DNA from: Sphaerosporella brunnea
Taxonomy: Eukaryota; Ascomycota; Pezizomycetes; Pezizales; Pyronemataceae
Direction: 5' to 3'
Assembly (NCBI GenBank): GCA_008704415.1
Contig: VXIS01000030.1
Coordinates: forward strand, 186,001 to 250,000
DNA: 64,000 bases
This document shows positions 31,977 through 42,449 of this stretch, piece after piece. Below the pieces are notes generated by a model. That model was not told the DNA's origin. It ran no database searches and saw only the letters and a list, made by a program, of their open reading frames with translations. How positions within the stretch are numbered: the stretch's first letter is position 1; each line of letters begins with the position of its first letter. A program made the position numbers and the translations under genes.

Positions 31977-32798
31977 ATGGATCGTAATGATGGTATCTGC
32001 AAATACGGGTGGTGTAAGGAGAGGTTTGCACCGGCCAAGATGGCAGCCCATATGATGTCGGTAAGCTCCCAACGCACGCTTGAAACTGTTCTTGAAAGCT
32101 CACTGCCGATAGGTTCATCATCAATACAGGTGCAAATCTGAGAAGGCCTACGTTGAGGTCCGCTATGAGAATAACAAAGCCATCCATATCTGCGACAGGG
32201 AATGCTCCGTGAAAATCTCACGTAACTGGACCGCCCAGTCGGGTGCCGAAGCCGCCCAGCTTCGTGTTCGCGAGAATGGAAAGGCAAGCGACGCCAACCA
32301 CGCAGAGAAGGCGCAGATGCTCCAAGCTGCCATTCCTAGAAATGTTGGCCAGGCCCTCCCTCACCGCACTCCAGAGCGACGTCGTCTTCCAGGAAATGCT
32401 GGACAAGCCCCCGGATTGGTGCCTTTTACTCCACAGCGACTTCCTTTTGAAGCAAATGTTGGACAAGCCCCCGGATTGGTGCCTGTTACACCACAGCGAC
32501 TTCCTTTTGAAGCAAATGTTGGACAAACCCCCGGATTGGTCCCTGTTACTCCACAGCGACTTCCTTTTCAAGCAAATGTTGGACAAGCCCCCGGATTGGT
32601 CCCTATTACTCCAGAGCTACTTCCTTTTCAAGGACATGTTGGACAAGCCCCTGGATTGGTCGTCCCCGTCACACCGCCGTGGAACAACTGTAAGTTTTAC
32701 CCTGTCAATGTATCTACAGAGCGCCAGCTGATTGCTCAACCTCAGTGCGCCGCCGCCCGGATGCCGAGATCCCAGAAACACCGCCGTGGAACCACTGA
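31977..32798 (+). CDS. Three-exon repeat protein, copy B (226 aa)
   Basis: Predicted exons are 31977-32060, 32146-32689 and 32746-32798, with introns of 85 bp (GTAAGC...AAG) and 56 bp (GTAAGT...CAG) that match copy A exactly in length and phase. An alternative acceptor 3 bp earlier would add one Lys. Exon 1 gives MDRNDGICKYGWCKERF ... AAHMMS. Exon 2 gives IHICDREC, then NWTAQSGAEAAQ, then five 20-residue repeats (TPQRLPFEANVGQAPGLVPV type). Exon 3 ends ETPPWNH, echoing the TPPWNN before the junction. C-x4-C plus C-x3-C might bind zinc, which is inference. I do not recognise the family. Intact frames in both copies suggest a working gene. Confidence 0.68.
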
Positions 32799-32832
32799 GT
32801 CCCTAAAAATAGAGTCCGACATGAATTGCGGT

Positions 32833-32935
32833 TGTCTGTCTTAGGCTTCTTGCTTGATCGAGTCTTTCTGTCGTAGGCTTCTTGCTTGATCGAGTCTTTC
32901 TGTCTTAGGCTTCTTGCTTGATCCATTTGATGCCC
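32833..32935 (+). repeat. 33-bp tandem repeat, three copies
   Basis: Three copies of TAGGCTTCTTGCTTGATCGAGTCTTTCTGTC lie just after the copy B stop. Copy A has a single unit at the matching place. Confidence 0.85.
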
Positions 32936-33436
32936 TCACGCGCTGGTAGGAGTTGGGTTTCTGATTGAATGTCGGGCTTCTTGTTTGTTGCGTTGTTTTT
33001 TTCAGCAGTCTTAGGCTTCTTGCTTGATCCCTTTGATGCCCTCACGCGCTGTTAGGAGTTGGGCGTCAGTTTGAATGTCGGGCTTCTTGTTTGTGGTGTT
33101 GTTTCTTTCAGCAATATGTGCAACGTTTGTCCTGACGCGCTGTTAGGAGTTGGGTTTCAGATAGAATGTCGGGCTTCTTGTTTGTTGTGTTGTTTTTTTC
33201 AGCAATATGCCCACCGTTTGTCCTGACGCGCTGTTAGAAGTCGGGTTTCAGATTGAATGTCGGGCTTCTTGTTTGTTGTGTTGTTTTTTTCAGCAATATG
33301 TGCACCCTACCAGCAACGTTTGTCCTCACGCGCTGTCAGGAGTTGGGTTTCAGTTTGAGTGTCAGGCTTCGTGTTTGTTGTGTTGTTTTTTTTGGCAATA
33401 TGTGCCTCCAGTGTACCCTACCAATAACGTTTGTCA
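32936..33436 (+). repeat. About 92-105 bp tandem repeat, five copies
   Basis: Each unit holds CACGCGCTGTTAGGAGTTGG, ATGTCGGGCTTCTTGTTTG and TTGTTTTTTTCAGCAATATG. The last part looks like a polypyrimidine tract plus CAG acceptor. The last unit carries a short insert (CACCCTACCA). Copies start near 32936, 33040, 33135, 33226 and 33329. Confidence 0.85.
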
Positions 33437-33480
33437 GTGGCTGGTGACATAATCACCAAGAAGAGGAACGCACGATGTTG

Positions 33481-33624
33481 AAATCGGGCAAATTTCGACC
33501 GGGATGCGGAAGAATGGCAGCGCGAAGACGAAGAATGGGACCGAGAAGACGAAGTGGCTCACTGTGTGAACGAGGGCGAATGGGCAGCTCAGGAGGACGA
33601 TGTATGGAGTAATAGCATTTAAAT
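33481..33624 (+). CDS. Acidic coding-like tail, unknown
   Basis: One frame reads FDRDAEEWQREDEEWDREDEVAH and ends ... EDDVWSNSI and a stop at about 33622. Its strong E/D/W repetition suggests real coding, perhaps the last exon of a gene whose earlier exons lie in or before the tandem array. No start is visible and no family is recognised. Confidence 0.3.
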
Positions 33625-33639
33625 TGAACGACCGAACTG

Positions 33640-34385
33640 CACTCAAGGCCTCACGTGCATGGTAGGCCCGGGTACTCGCCGGGCCTGACTTCCATGTCCC
33701 GGGACCGCAAGACTTTTCTCTCCACGAGGCGAGACATCCCGGGCCGTGTTCAGTTCTCGTCTCGTCTCCTCTCGTGCCCAACACGATCATCCGGTGATAG
33801 CGGCTCCAGCTGCGGGTTTCTGTCAGCTGGGGGTGCGAGTGTCAAGCCTCTCGTCGGGGACTCGGTTCTCGGTGGTCAGTGAGGTCAGCCGGTAGTTTTG
33901 GTCGCGCTCTCTGCAGGCCGAGAACGCGGTCAGGTTCTTCTTACGGTTTGACAATGTGCGGACAGCCCTCGGTACGCGCAACCAGCTTGGCTCTTGCAAT
34001 AGAACTCCACAACGCTTGATGTCGCCCACACGTCTGTGTGGACGGCACGTCGAGAAAAGGCTTCAATTGACTATCCCGGCGACGTTCTGCAACGTGGCCT
34101 AGCGGAGCCAAGGACGCCAGACGAGGTGGAGGAGTCATGAAGGGATAGTGGACGGTTCGTCGGGGGTGAGGAAGCGGCACCACTGATGATTCCCGTGGTC
34201 CCGTGGGATAGAGGATATAAGACACACCGAGTGGCGCTCTCACGTATGTATGGTGGGGTATCTAGAATAAAAGGATCATTCCTCACATTGACATTGAAAT
34301 AGCGAAATATTCCGAGCACCACAAATCCTGCCAGCTGTGGCCAAAAATACAGCATAAACCCCCCGATGACCACGCACAATTACTC
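33640..34385. other. Downstream flank of the FunK1 gene
   Basis: No gene supported. Several CCCGGG-rich palindromes lie at 33660-33745. The stretch just left of 34386 is the 3' flank of the minus-strand kinase. A 102-codon frame there (34071-34379) lacks an ATG. Confidence 0.35.
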
Positions 34386-36659
34386 CTACCGATCCACGAT
34401 GCCCCGCTCCAAGATCCGCAACACCTCGTCGTACACATCGCTTATATCCTCCTCGCGCTGTCGCTGGGGCACCATCACCGGTGGCGCGTGGCGAGTGATG
34501 ATCCACCGTGAAGTATCAGCCCCCTTTTGCGTGTTGGCGATTAGCTGACGCCACTCATCCACCACCGCGCATAATTGCTGCTTTGCGGTGTCGTTGAACG
34601 TCGGAAACACCTGCTTCATGAATTCGTTCTGCTTCAAATATAGCTGCTTCTTGCTGGCTGCCGTCGTTCGGATGTCGTCGGACTGGTCTGGTACCGTGGT
34701 CAGACTGGTGAAGATGGTGGGACGCGGCTTGGGAGTCCGTAGACGACCGCGTTCGTCGTAGTAGATGGCAATATCCAGCAGAACGTAGTAGAAGCTCTCC
34801 AGATCCTGGATCGGCGAGTGCGGCCCACTCATCGCCCCTGTCAGCATGTCAATGCTCATGTACTTGAACGTACCGGTGATGAAATCGGCTCCGGACACTC
34901 CCTGTCGTGCGCGATCTATCGCGAAGTCGAAATCGATCAGGAACCCATATGGGGCCGTCGTGGATGTGCCTTTCTGAGGGTGGAGGAGGATGTTGTTGAG
35001 GGACACGTCGCGATGCACGATATTGTGTACCGTGTACATGTAGCGATGACCAAGCACCGCATCCCTCAGTGCGAGGAGAAGGTGTTTGTAAGATGTGAAT
35101 GAGAGCAACGGGGACCCTAATGGACGCATAATCAGTCGAGTTTTGACACGGTTCTGGAGGCGGATCCCGCGGGCAGCTGTGTGATACAGGTTCCTGCTGG
35201 TGTCGGTGAGACTCGATAATGCACTGCGGCCTTTGTCTTGCGCACCGTGGTCAACGCCTTTTCTGACGTGACCGGCAACGTCCATGAGCGTCCCAGGCAG
35301 TCCACAACACACGTCGGTATGCCATATGTACTGTGGTAAGCCCTGCGTTCCCGGCGGAATTCGCGCCAGGAAATCACCCTCCTGGTCCCGCTCCGATGCT
35401 CGCCACTGATCTTTGATGACATACGACCACGGGCTGCCGTCCAGCGCGTCGAATGTCCGGGCACGCCAGCAAACAGTTCCCCTAGTTGCGATCGCATACC
35501 GACGGACGATGAAAGTGTGGTCGATGCGATATTTCTGGTGATCGGCGAGGATGAAGGGGTCCGGCAGGGTCCTGTTGACGAAATGAACCGTAGGATCATA
35601 CACAACTTCGAGCCCAGAGTTGAGGGGGTTCCATTTTATCGTGGGATCGAACCCAATGGCTTCGGCGTCTGGTGTCATGAAAAACCTCATCGCTCCGACA
35701 AAGGTTTTGGGTCGCTTGTGGATGTCTATTGCAGTTGACCCGACAGCTCCAGACCGGTCGAAACGGAACACACGCATGACCTCCCCGCAGAGAGTGAAAC
35801 CGAAAGCCCAACACCTCTGCGGCTGAGTACCAAAGAGTTCACGCATGTAATTCGCGAGTTGGATGAAGGTCCTGTCGCGGCCGTCTTTGTCTGGGTTACT
35901 CTTCAGCTCGCCGACGACGCGAACCTGGTCCCAGTAAGTCTGCCGATCTTGCCCTGGAAGGCAACAGCGCACAACCAGATCACCTTTTCTGTTCGCGTCT
36001 CCGTTCTTGATGACGAGATTACCGGAGCCCACGTACTCCATCGTGCACCCGAGTGCCGCCGCCGTGGCCTTTTTAACAGCCGCGCGAGTGTTCCGCGGTC
36101 CATACTTGGACTGCTTAGAGTTGTTTGTCACCGCTGCCGGCGTCTCTTGAATCAGGGGGTGGATGTCCGCGAAAAACCACTTCAGAACCCTGTGCTCGAG
36201 TGTCGACTCGGGCCACCCGACCCAGCGGGAGCCATCGTGGAGGTGAGCGGGGACAGTAATGTCGTCAAAACTCTCCCAGAGCCTGTCGACATCATAGATG
36301 ACTCTGTCCCAGAGCTCGTTGTATAAGCTGAGATCTGTTACCTTGCGAGGCGCCTTCGATCCCTTTTGCAGTCGGTTGCAAGTGTCGTTCAATGTGTGTT
36401 CACGCAAGGCATCGGAGGTCAGGCTCGGCGGAGTAGACGCAGTCGAGTCACTCGACGCCTCCGCCAGTCCTTGGATGGAGATCCGCGCCATAGATGCGGC
36501 CAGATCGTGCGCGGCACTGGGCGGCACTGGAGCACCGCGCGGCTGCGGCGGCGCACGAGTGACGGATTGACCTGCGCTGGCCTGAGCGGATGAGGAGAGG
36601 GCATCGTCTGGGGGATGAGAAGTTTTGCTCCGCATGCTGCGTGTAATGGGAGGCGTCAT
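34386..36659 (-). CDS. FunK1-type protein kinase, 757 aa
   Basis: Single-exon frame from ATG 36659 to the stop at 34386. The first 90 residues are low-complexity (Ser/Thr/Pro/Ala-rich). From about residue 190 onward it reads as the fungal-specific FunK1 kinase domain: RNTRAAVKKATAAALG, KNGDANRKGDLVVRC, QLANYMRELFGTQPQR and FGFTLCGEVMRVFRFDRSGA. The catalytic loop is HRDVSLNNILL (His549, Asp551). The metal-binding motif is IDFDFA (Asp576 to Asp578), which replaces DFG as usual in this family. GTFKYMSIDML and DLESFYYVLL follow. These kinases are expanded in mushrooms and of unknown substrate. The frame is unbroken and all key residues are present, so it is likely functional. Confidence 0.92.
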   Translation of the reverse strand: MTPPITRSMRSKTSHPPDDALSSSAQASAGQSVTRAPPQPRGAPVPPSAAHDLAASMARISIQGLAEASSDSTASTPPSLTSDALREHTLNDTCNRLQKGSKAPRKVTDLSLYNELWDRVIYDVDRLWESFDDITVPAHLHDGSRWVGWPESTLEHRVLKWFFADIHPLIQETPAAVTNNSKQSKYGPRNTRAAVKKATAAALGCTMEYVGSGNLVIKNGDANRKGDLVVRCCLPGQDRQTYWDQVRVVGELKSNPDKDGRDRTFIQLANYMRELFGTQPQRCWAFGFTLCGEVMRVFRFDRSGAVGSTAIDIHKRPKTFVGAMRFFMTPDAEAIGFDPTIKWNPLNSGLEVVYDPTVHFVNRTLPDPFILADHQKYRIDHTFIVRRYAIATRGTVCWRARTFDALDGSPWSYVIKDQWRASERDQEGDFLARIPPGTQGLPQYIWHTDVCCGLPGTLMDVAGHVRKGVDHGAQDKGRSALSSLTDTSRNLYHTAARGIRLQNRVKTRLIMRPLGSPLLSFTSYKHLLLALRDAVLGHRYMYTVHNIVHRDVSLNNILLHPQKGTSTTAPYGFLIDFDFAIDRARQGVSGADFITGTFKYMSIDMLTGAMSGPHSPIQDLESFYYVLLDIAIYYDERGRLRTPKPRPTIFTSLTTVPDQSDDIRTTAASKKQLYLKQNEFMKQVFPTFNDTAKQQLCAVVDEWRQLIANTQKGADTSRWIITRHAPPVMVPQRQREEDISDVYDEVLRILERGIVDR

Positions 36660-36780
36660 GATTGATGTCGAGGTTAGCTGGAGGTGCTCTGGACCTAAGA
36701 TGCAATCTCACCAGGGTGGAGGCTGATCACGCCCTAAACCCTTACTTCCAATCACTGCCAAGCACAGAGTGCATTTTTGA

Positions 36781-36787
36781 TTATATA
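36781..36787 (-). promoter_or_regulatory. TATA box of the FunK1 gene
   Basis: TATATAA on the minus strand, 122-128 bp before the ATG at 36659, with no intervening ATG seen close to the start. Confidence 0.45.
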
Positions 36788-36799
36788 GCACGGGAGTAT

Positions 36800-39140
36800 G
36801 ATACACGTAGGCGCAAGCCATGACTCGGAGGTGGTTTCGCTCATGTGATCGCATTCCGTCAATGACACGCAGCAAGTTCCCTTTTAACAGGATCACTTGC
36901 CTCGGCCTGTGAACCCGCCGCATGCAGGTGATGCGCTGGCAGAAGGCATAACCCGACTTACCAACTGTTCAAACCAGACCAATAACCTCGCAATCTCCAG
37001 ACCGTGCCGTCTCCGTCACCATTCCTTCAACGATGTTTTCCCTCGACACTTCCGACGCCAACCATCACGCCATGGATGGAACGGCTTGTAATAGGAGTAT
37101 CGTGATGGAATCCTCCCCTCTTTTGCGATGACAGCAACAACCTTTGGTGGTTTCAAGATTGTCGAAGGCTTAACATCGGCGCCATAACCAGCACATGCGC
37201 TCTTCAAGGTCCGGAAGCTTATGCGCAGGGCGAAGCGCAAACCAGTCGGAACTTTGCCACCCAAAAGCAAGGACACAATGCCTTGGTCAGAAAGGTGATA
37301 GAGCTGATGGCGATGATCCAAAAGCTCTTCGCCCAGAATGGAGCACTTCTGGCCCAGCTCAAGGTATTACGAACTGCCGCAGACCGCAAAGCGAGACCTC
37401 AGAAACCACCCACAACTCCACCTCCGCACTCCGACGAAAATGACGCCGTCGTTAAGCAACGTCACGACGAGCAGGCGCGCGATATCTCTACCTTCCCCAC
37501 CCAAGCCTCTCCCATTTAGGTGGCCGCGGAGTGATGGAAACAGGTGAAAAAAAAGAAGCGGCATCGGCCAGCGGCCCGTACGGCTAAACAGGCGTCTAAG
37601 GGGAGCGTCCCAATCTGGGCCCGAGTTTGCGCGTCAACGTCTACATTGGCGGGGGCGCGGCTTGCACCAAGCCACACAAGGCGCGCAGGGCAGGAGGGCA
37701 TATGACGACGCAGTAGGCGAAGGAGGAGCAGCGAGGTCCTGGAATGTGGAGTGAACCAGCGTCGTTTCCATTTACGGGTCCCCTTTTCCAGATTATCTTT
37801 CATTGAGACAGCCGCAGGCCCCCAGTAGTAGGCTTATTCCTAAGATAGCGCAGTCTCTCTGTGTATAAATGCCATGGCTGCACACGGCTGAATTCATAAA
37901 ATTTATCTTCAAACACCTCACGAGAGTGACCTCATTGTTTCAAAGGCCACCCACGTCAAGGTTCAATGCTAGGTTGATGAAAACTTATAAGGCCGCCCTA
38001 TGAGTTGCCTTCAGCCCTGGAAGTCCAGAAATTTCTGATCTGTCGATAATATACTACTTGGCACAGCAATTATGGACACAGTTGATCACCAGGCGGAACC
38101 GCACCAGGATTGCGTGGTCACGATAGTTATTGGTGGCGCTGTGGGGCGCGCCCCACTCTTTGGCAGGGGGGGAAGCGTAGCAAGGCTAATGAAGGGGTCC
38201 CAGTCCTTGTTATTTCCACCAGTAGGCGACTTCCACTGGCTGTAGTTGCACAGAATGTATTGATTATCTGTCTGCTGCAATCGAAGTTTCGACCTGACCT
38301 TTGGTGTGCGATCCGGGCAGGCTGTTGGGCTGGTCAGGCATGCATTACGAGCCAAAACATGCTCATCGAATTGTTATCCCGGGGGTTGATAACGTGCGTT
38401 CGGTCAATCAGTTATCCGCGTGTTGCTGAAGGGTGCACACTTGATTAGTAGGAGCTTATTTACAACCCCATCGTGTCATCACGGACTGGTCAAAAGCCGA
38501 CCGGTTTGTTGTGAGATATTAACAGTGTTACGTGGCCTTGCAGCCCGAAGCATCCAAAACCACACACTCTGTATCATGTACATTTTGCAGGTATTCTCAA
38601 GCTTGTAATGTCAAGCATTCCTCGCCTGTTGCGGAAGGATCAGTAGACTTCGGACGGTCTCAATGCTGATGAGCCCACAGAATGGCTCAGATGAATGAAC
38701 ATGCAGCCTCTAGAGATAAACCTGGCAAATAGGGAGCTGAACAAAGAAACATCGGGGGGTGCGGCGCTGTCCTCCGCAGCAGGCCAAACAACATCGCCCG
38801 GCGCGTGAACGGCAGCGGCAGCATAGAATGAAGGGCAACACTTGATAGAGCGTTGTTGCACGATCGATACTATATAGTTCATGGTTACAATGTTACAATG
38901 CGACTGCTGCCTTGCATAGAGGAACTGTCAAAACGACGATTTCAGTGTTACAATTACCTGGCCAAATCAACCGTAGTACCTCAAGAGTACCTTCGCTCTT
39001 CAGGCTTGACCCCCCTGCATACCTCTATGAGGCTCACAGTTTGTTTGGATGGTGCTTTGCCACGATCGTTTCAAACACACAAGGTTGTCCCATAACCGTC
39101 ATCCACCCTTCCTGGGTCAAAATATGTTTCGTTTATAAGT
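36800..39140. other. No firm gene; possible coiled-coil ORF at 37283
   Basis: The only frame of note is 37283-37519 on the plus strand (KVIELMAMIQKLFAQNGALLAQLKVL, then a Pro/Lys-rich tail), which looks like a coiled-coil end but has no second support. The rest has no repeats, domains or terminal repeats. Confidence 0.3.
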
Positions 39141-39299
39141 GTTGTGAGATTACAATATAGTCTGTGGGAATTTGGGCAGACGCACAAAGACACCCTATCC
39201 TTCCGCGCATGGCTGCCGCACCCGGGGCCACTACACGGTGACGCCCGGTCCAGAAACGGCACAGAGGCAACCAACGCAACACTGAGGCCCAGTCATCCC

Positions 39300-40092
39300 A
39301 TCAGCAATGCACACGCCTCGGACCTAGTAGCGCCAAGCCGATACGTGTTCTCCAAGTGGATGAAATCCCCCATCGACGCCAACGAACCGACCCCCACAAG
39401 TCGACAGGGATTGTTTCAATATTCAGACCAAGTCCTGGGAAATGATGACGTGTGCAGTCACGACGGACCTCTGTTTGGCGGCCGCCTTCCGAGAGCCGGC
39501 CTGTACCGCAAAGATGGGTGGGATGCCTTCTGCAAGTACTGCTCTGGCTTGGGAACTTGATGCCGAAATGCGGCCTAAGTGCGGCCAGCGCCACACCACG
39601 ATGCGCGCGCTACAGTGGTCTCCACCTAACAGCAGATCACAAATGCAATATCAAGGAGTGCAGAAGTTCCTTCAAAAAGCCTCGTCGTATATGTGTACAT
39701 ACCAGACCGACGACCAAATGCCCCGACTGCCATGGCAACCAAGGTGTCCAAGAGGTTTCGCGTCAGGTAAAGAAGGACACCACGCGAGCCGCCGAAGGGA
39801 TGGGTCCACGAAACGATATCCCAGGGTCCGCTGTACGCAAGCCGCCAAAGGAGTAAACGCCCAACTTGATGGTGGTTGACCGCTTATCCACGTTCGGAGC
39901 GATACGCCGCATTATCAACGGTTAGGACCAAGTCCGATATAACGTCGCCAGTGACGATATCGTCGGACAATGACCCACCTTGAAGACTGGGCACCCATTG
40001 AAACTCATAAAGGTTTTGTCCTTGGCGGCGACCTGAACGCCCACAGCAATCAATGGGACTCGACATGCGAATCCGAGCGCAACAATGCGTAG
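39300..40092 (+). pseudogene. LINE ORF1 Cys-His region and endonuclease remnant
   Basis: One frame (39560-39850) gives YSGLHLTADHKCNIKECRS, then RICVHTRPTTKCPDCHGNQG, a Cys/His-rich stretch of the kind found at the end of LINE ORF1. Further on, another frame gives FVLGGDLNAHSNQWDST and a stop at about 40090. The G-D-x-N-A-H motif is typical of the LINE endonuclease. Order and orientation fit a plus-strand Tad1-like LINE, but frames change and most of the endonuclease is unrecognisable. Confidence 0.5.
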
Positions 40093-40296
40093 TTAGAAAC
40101 AACCATTGACCGCCACAGGCCAGGGCGGTCAATAGGGGCCCTGTGGAGGCAGTGCGTCTACATACTGGCAAACACCATGACCGGTCGCCATACGTGGCAA
40201 AATGATTTTGCGGAACGCAGTTGGGTTCTATCATGCTACATGAGGGGTACTGTGTCTGTCTGGTAGGTGAGAGGGTTCTACCATACTGGTGCGGGA

Positions 40297-40680
40297 CAGG
40301 GCGGTCAGTGTGCGGGACGCGGGGTCACTAAAAGCGCTAATCGTTCGGTGCTCGTTCCGCCGCAGCTAAAGCGTCGATCCCATTCACAAGACTGGTCGAT
40401 CCACACCATAGAATGCCTCAAATCCTAGGCGAGGGAATATTTGGTATATGGTGCGGGTTCTCAACTTCATCAGGTTGAACGTATGCTGAGTGACTTGGAC
40501 CGTCGGGCGGCGGAGATGGAGGGGTAGCTGGAGGTCCTTCACGTTGTTGGATCTGTATCTCGCGTTCATGTTTCTTTCATTGATGTATGTGTAAGCAAAA
40601 AACTACAGATGCCTGGCGGCCCGCCGGGCTCCGGGTACTTCTGGGCCTAGCGGTTGCCTGTGGGCGCCTGGGTCTCGATC
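40297..40680 (+). mobile_element. hAT-type element, family alpha, 3'-truncated copy
   Basis: Starts CAGGGCGGTCAGTGTGCGGG and keeps the coding-like end (AREYLVYGAGSQLHQVERML ... RAAEMEG, stop near 40528) and the GCCCGCC palindrome. It breaks off at GTCTCGATC, about 130 bp before the expected right terminus. An extra isolated CAGGGCGGTCAATAG lies at about 40125. Confidence 0.7.
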
Positions 40681-41316
40681 TGATGGTGGATATCGGTCGA
40701 TCGAGGATGATAAGACAACATGAGAGATATCCCTGAAGCGGTAGGATCGCGCGTCCGACGCCACAACAGCGCCAAATGCACGGTAGCTACAAATACACCG
40801 CAGCGACAGTTTGAGACGGCGAAAAAAAATACACATCAAAAGGAATGCGGCCCGCTTCTCCATTATTCGGTGGCTGGGGCCGGGCCGAGGCTACAGACTT
40901 TCGGTTCTTTGTTTCGGAGCACCTACTCTGCACTGGGGGCGGCCGCTCACGGGGCATCACTCGACACCCCAAACTCTATATATCGTTCGAGTATCAACTG
41001 CGTTACTACGGTTTCAATCTGGCGATACATAGAGGTGCGAATGAGGAGTAGTGAGGGAACTTGAGGATCCCTCCTCGCCTCGCTCCCTTCTAATGAACCA
41101 ACGTTTCCCCTACAACCGACCCCCACCCCATAGTGTTGTAGTTAGATTAAGGTTTGGAGATGGCGAGCCGTTGCTGTACTTAAAGTGCACTAACGGCACG
41201 TTAGCTGATTATCTTCAATATATCACATCGCCATACGATTCACAACCTATTAACACCCCGTGAGTCGATCGATTTGTCCTCCGCTACCTTGCAATGCGAA
41301 GCTTGCATCCGACAGA

Positions 41317-41714
41317 ATGACAGTCGCGGAAGAGTACGCCACGTTCGGCCTTGCCACCCCCGGAGGAAACGAGCCGAAGTTTCATATTGATCTTGTGAAA
41401 TGCATCTTCGCCCAGGATGGCAGATTTATCATCCCAAGAAGAAGACTGGTTCGAAGAGCACGTGGGCTAGGGTTCCCACGGTTAGTTTTAACCCCCTGTC
41501 GCTGAGATCCTCGCACCGTATCGTGTTCGCCGGTCTCCACGTTGTGGCCAAGGGCAACAGCCTTTACCAATTCGGGACGCAGATGTGGGCGATCGGGCAC
41601 AAGAGACAAAGGCACTTTGCCACCCTCGTGCTGCGGCCGCTGCCACAGCGCCCAGTGCTAGAGTTGCCGGAGGATAACGAAGCCAATCATCAGGATGAAG
41701 CTCGTGGCTTCTGA
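41317..41714 (+). CDS. Unknown ORF pair, possibly spliced
   Basis: A first frame from ATG 41317 (MTVAEEYATFGLATPGGNEP ... DGRFIIPRRRL) stops at 41505. A second frame (about 41520-41714, IVFAGLHVVAKGNSLYQFGT ... LPEDNEANHQDEARGF) follows in a different phase and could be a second exon. The motif LYQFGTQM resembles LWQFGTSM in the ORF at 42040, suggesting two related copies. The function is unknown and no splice sites are convincing. Confidence 0.35.
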
Positions 41715-42039
41715 GCTGGATTCCATCGTCGCCGTGCACTTTCAGATGATCAGGATGACGCTCGACCGCGATCGAACCTAGTGTGGGCATTTGCAAAGCC
41801 CCGCGCGGCCGCGTGGTGATCGAACCGGAACAAGACGCAATCCGGTCGGCCAAACGGTAACAGGAACCAACGAGCGCCGCAATCGGAGTCTACACGGACG
41901 GATCCAGGTTCGAACAATCTCACCCAGACCTCCATCCAACTCACACCTCCTCGCACACAGACACCATCACAAACGCGAGACCTACACCACGACGTCTCTA
42001 AAGCAACCTTACGCCCGGTACGAGCTCGCGGCTCCATGT

Positions 42040-42443
42040 ATGACCGACGAGAAGACCCATACCCTCATCGCGGGATTCATCTGCGACCACGGATGGTACA
42101 AGGCGTGCCACGCCCACAACAACGGGACTGTGCAGGAGTGGGAGGCCGTTCCGACGGAGGCCTTCAACCACGTGAAAATTTTCACAAGGTTCCCGGGCCT
42201 TTATCGACAGGATGTGGAAGCGGTCATCAAGCCTGACTACCTTTGGCAGTTCGGCACGTCCATGGTTGGGCTGGGGATGGTCAAAGTCCGGAGCCGCGGA
42301 ATTGGAACGTGCCCCAATACCCGCTCAAGCTGGCGGGGGTTTGCGACCTACCTTTCACCCAGCAGCAGCGGCAGGATGCTTACTTAGTGGAAACGGAAAT
42401 GAAGCACAGGGCCCGCCGGCGCCCATTGGTTATCTATCGCTAG
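42040..42443 (+). CDS. Unknown ORF with LWQFGT motif
   Basis: Starts MTDEKTHTLIAGFICDHGWY and runs through VKIFTRFPGLYRQDVEAVIK and LWQFGTSM. After this the more protein-like continuation is in another frame (PRNWNVPQYPLKLAGVCDLPF ... RRPLVIYR, stop at 42443), so a frameshift or tiny intron is suspected near 42265. RLRQQDVEAYKIR at about 1760-1800 is a similar fragment elsewhere in the window. The family is not recognised. Confidence 0.4.
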
Positions 42444-42449
42444 TTTCCT

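Noticed and set aside
33640..33760. CCCGGG-rich block as a further DNA transposon end
   Set aside because: No matching opposite end or target duplication was found.
34071..34379. 102-codon frame with a membrane-like segment just after the FunK1 gene
   Set aside because: It has no ATG start (TTG only), lies in the kinase 3' flank and has no other support.
38625..38643. GTTGCGGAAGGATCA resembling the 3' end of 18S rRNA
   Set aside because: Only about 13 bases match. No rRNA sequence lies upstream and no ITS/5.8S follows.
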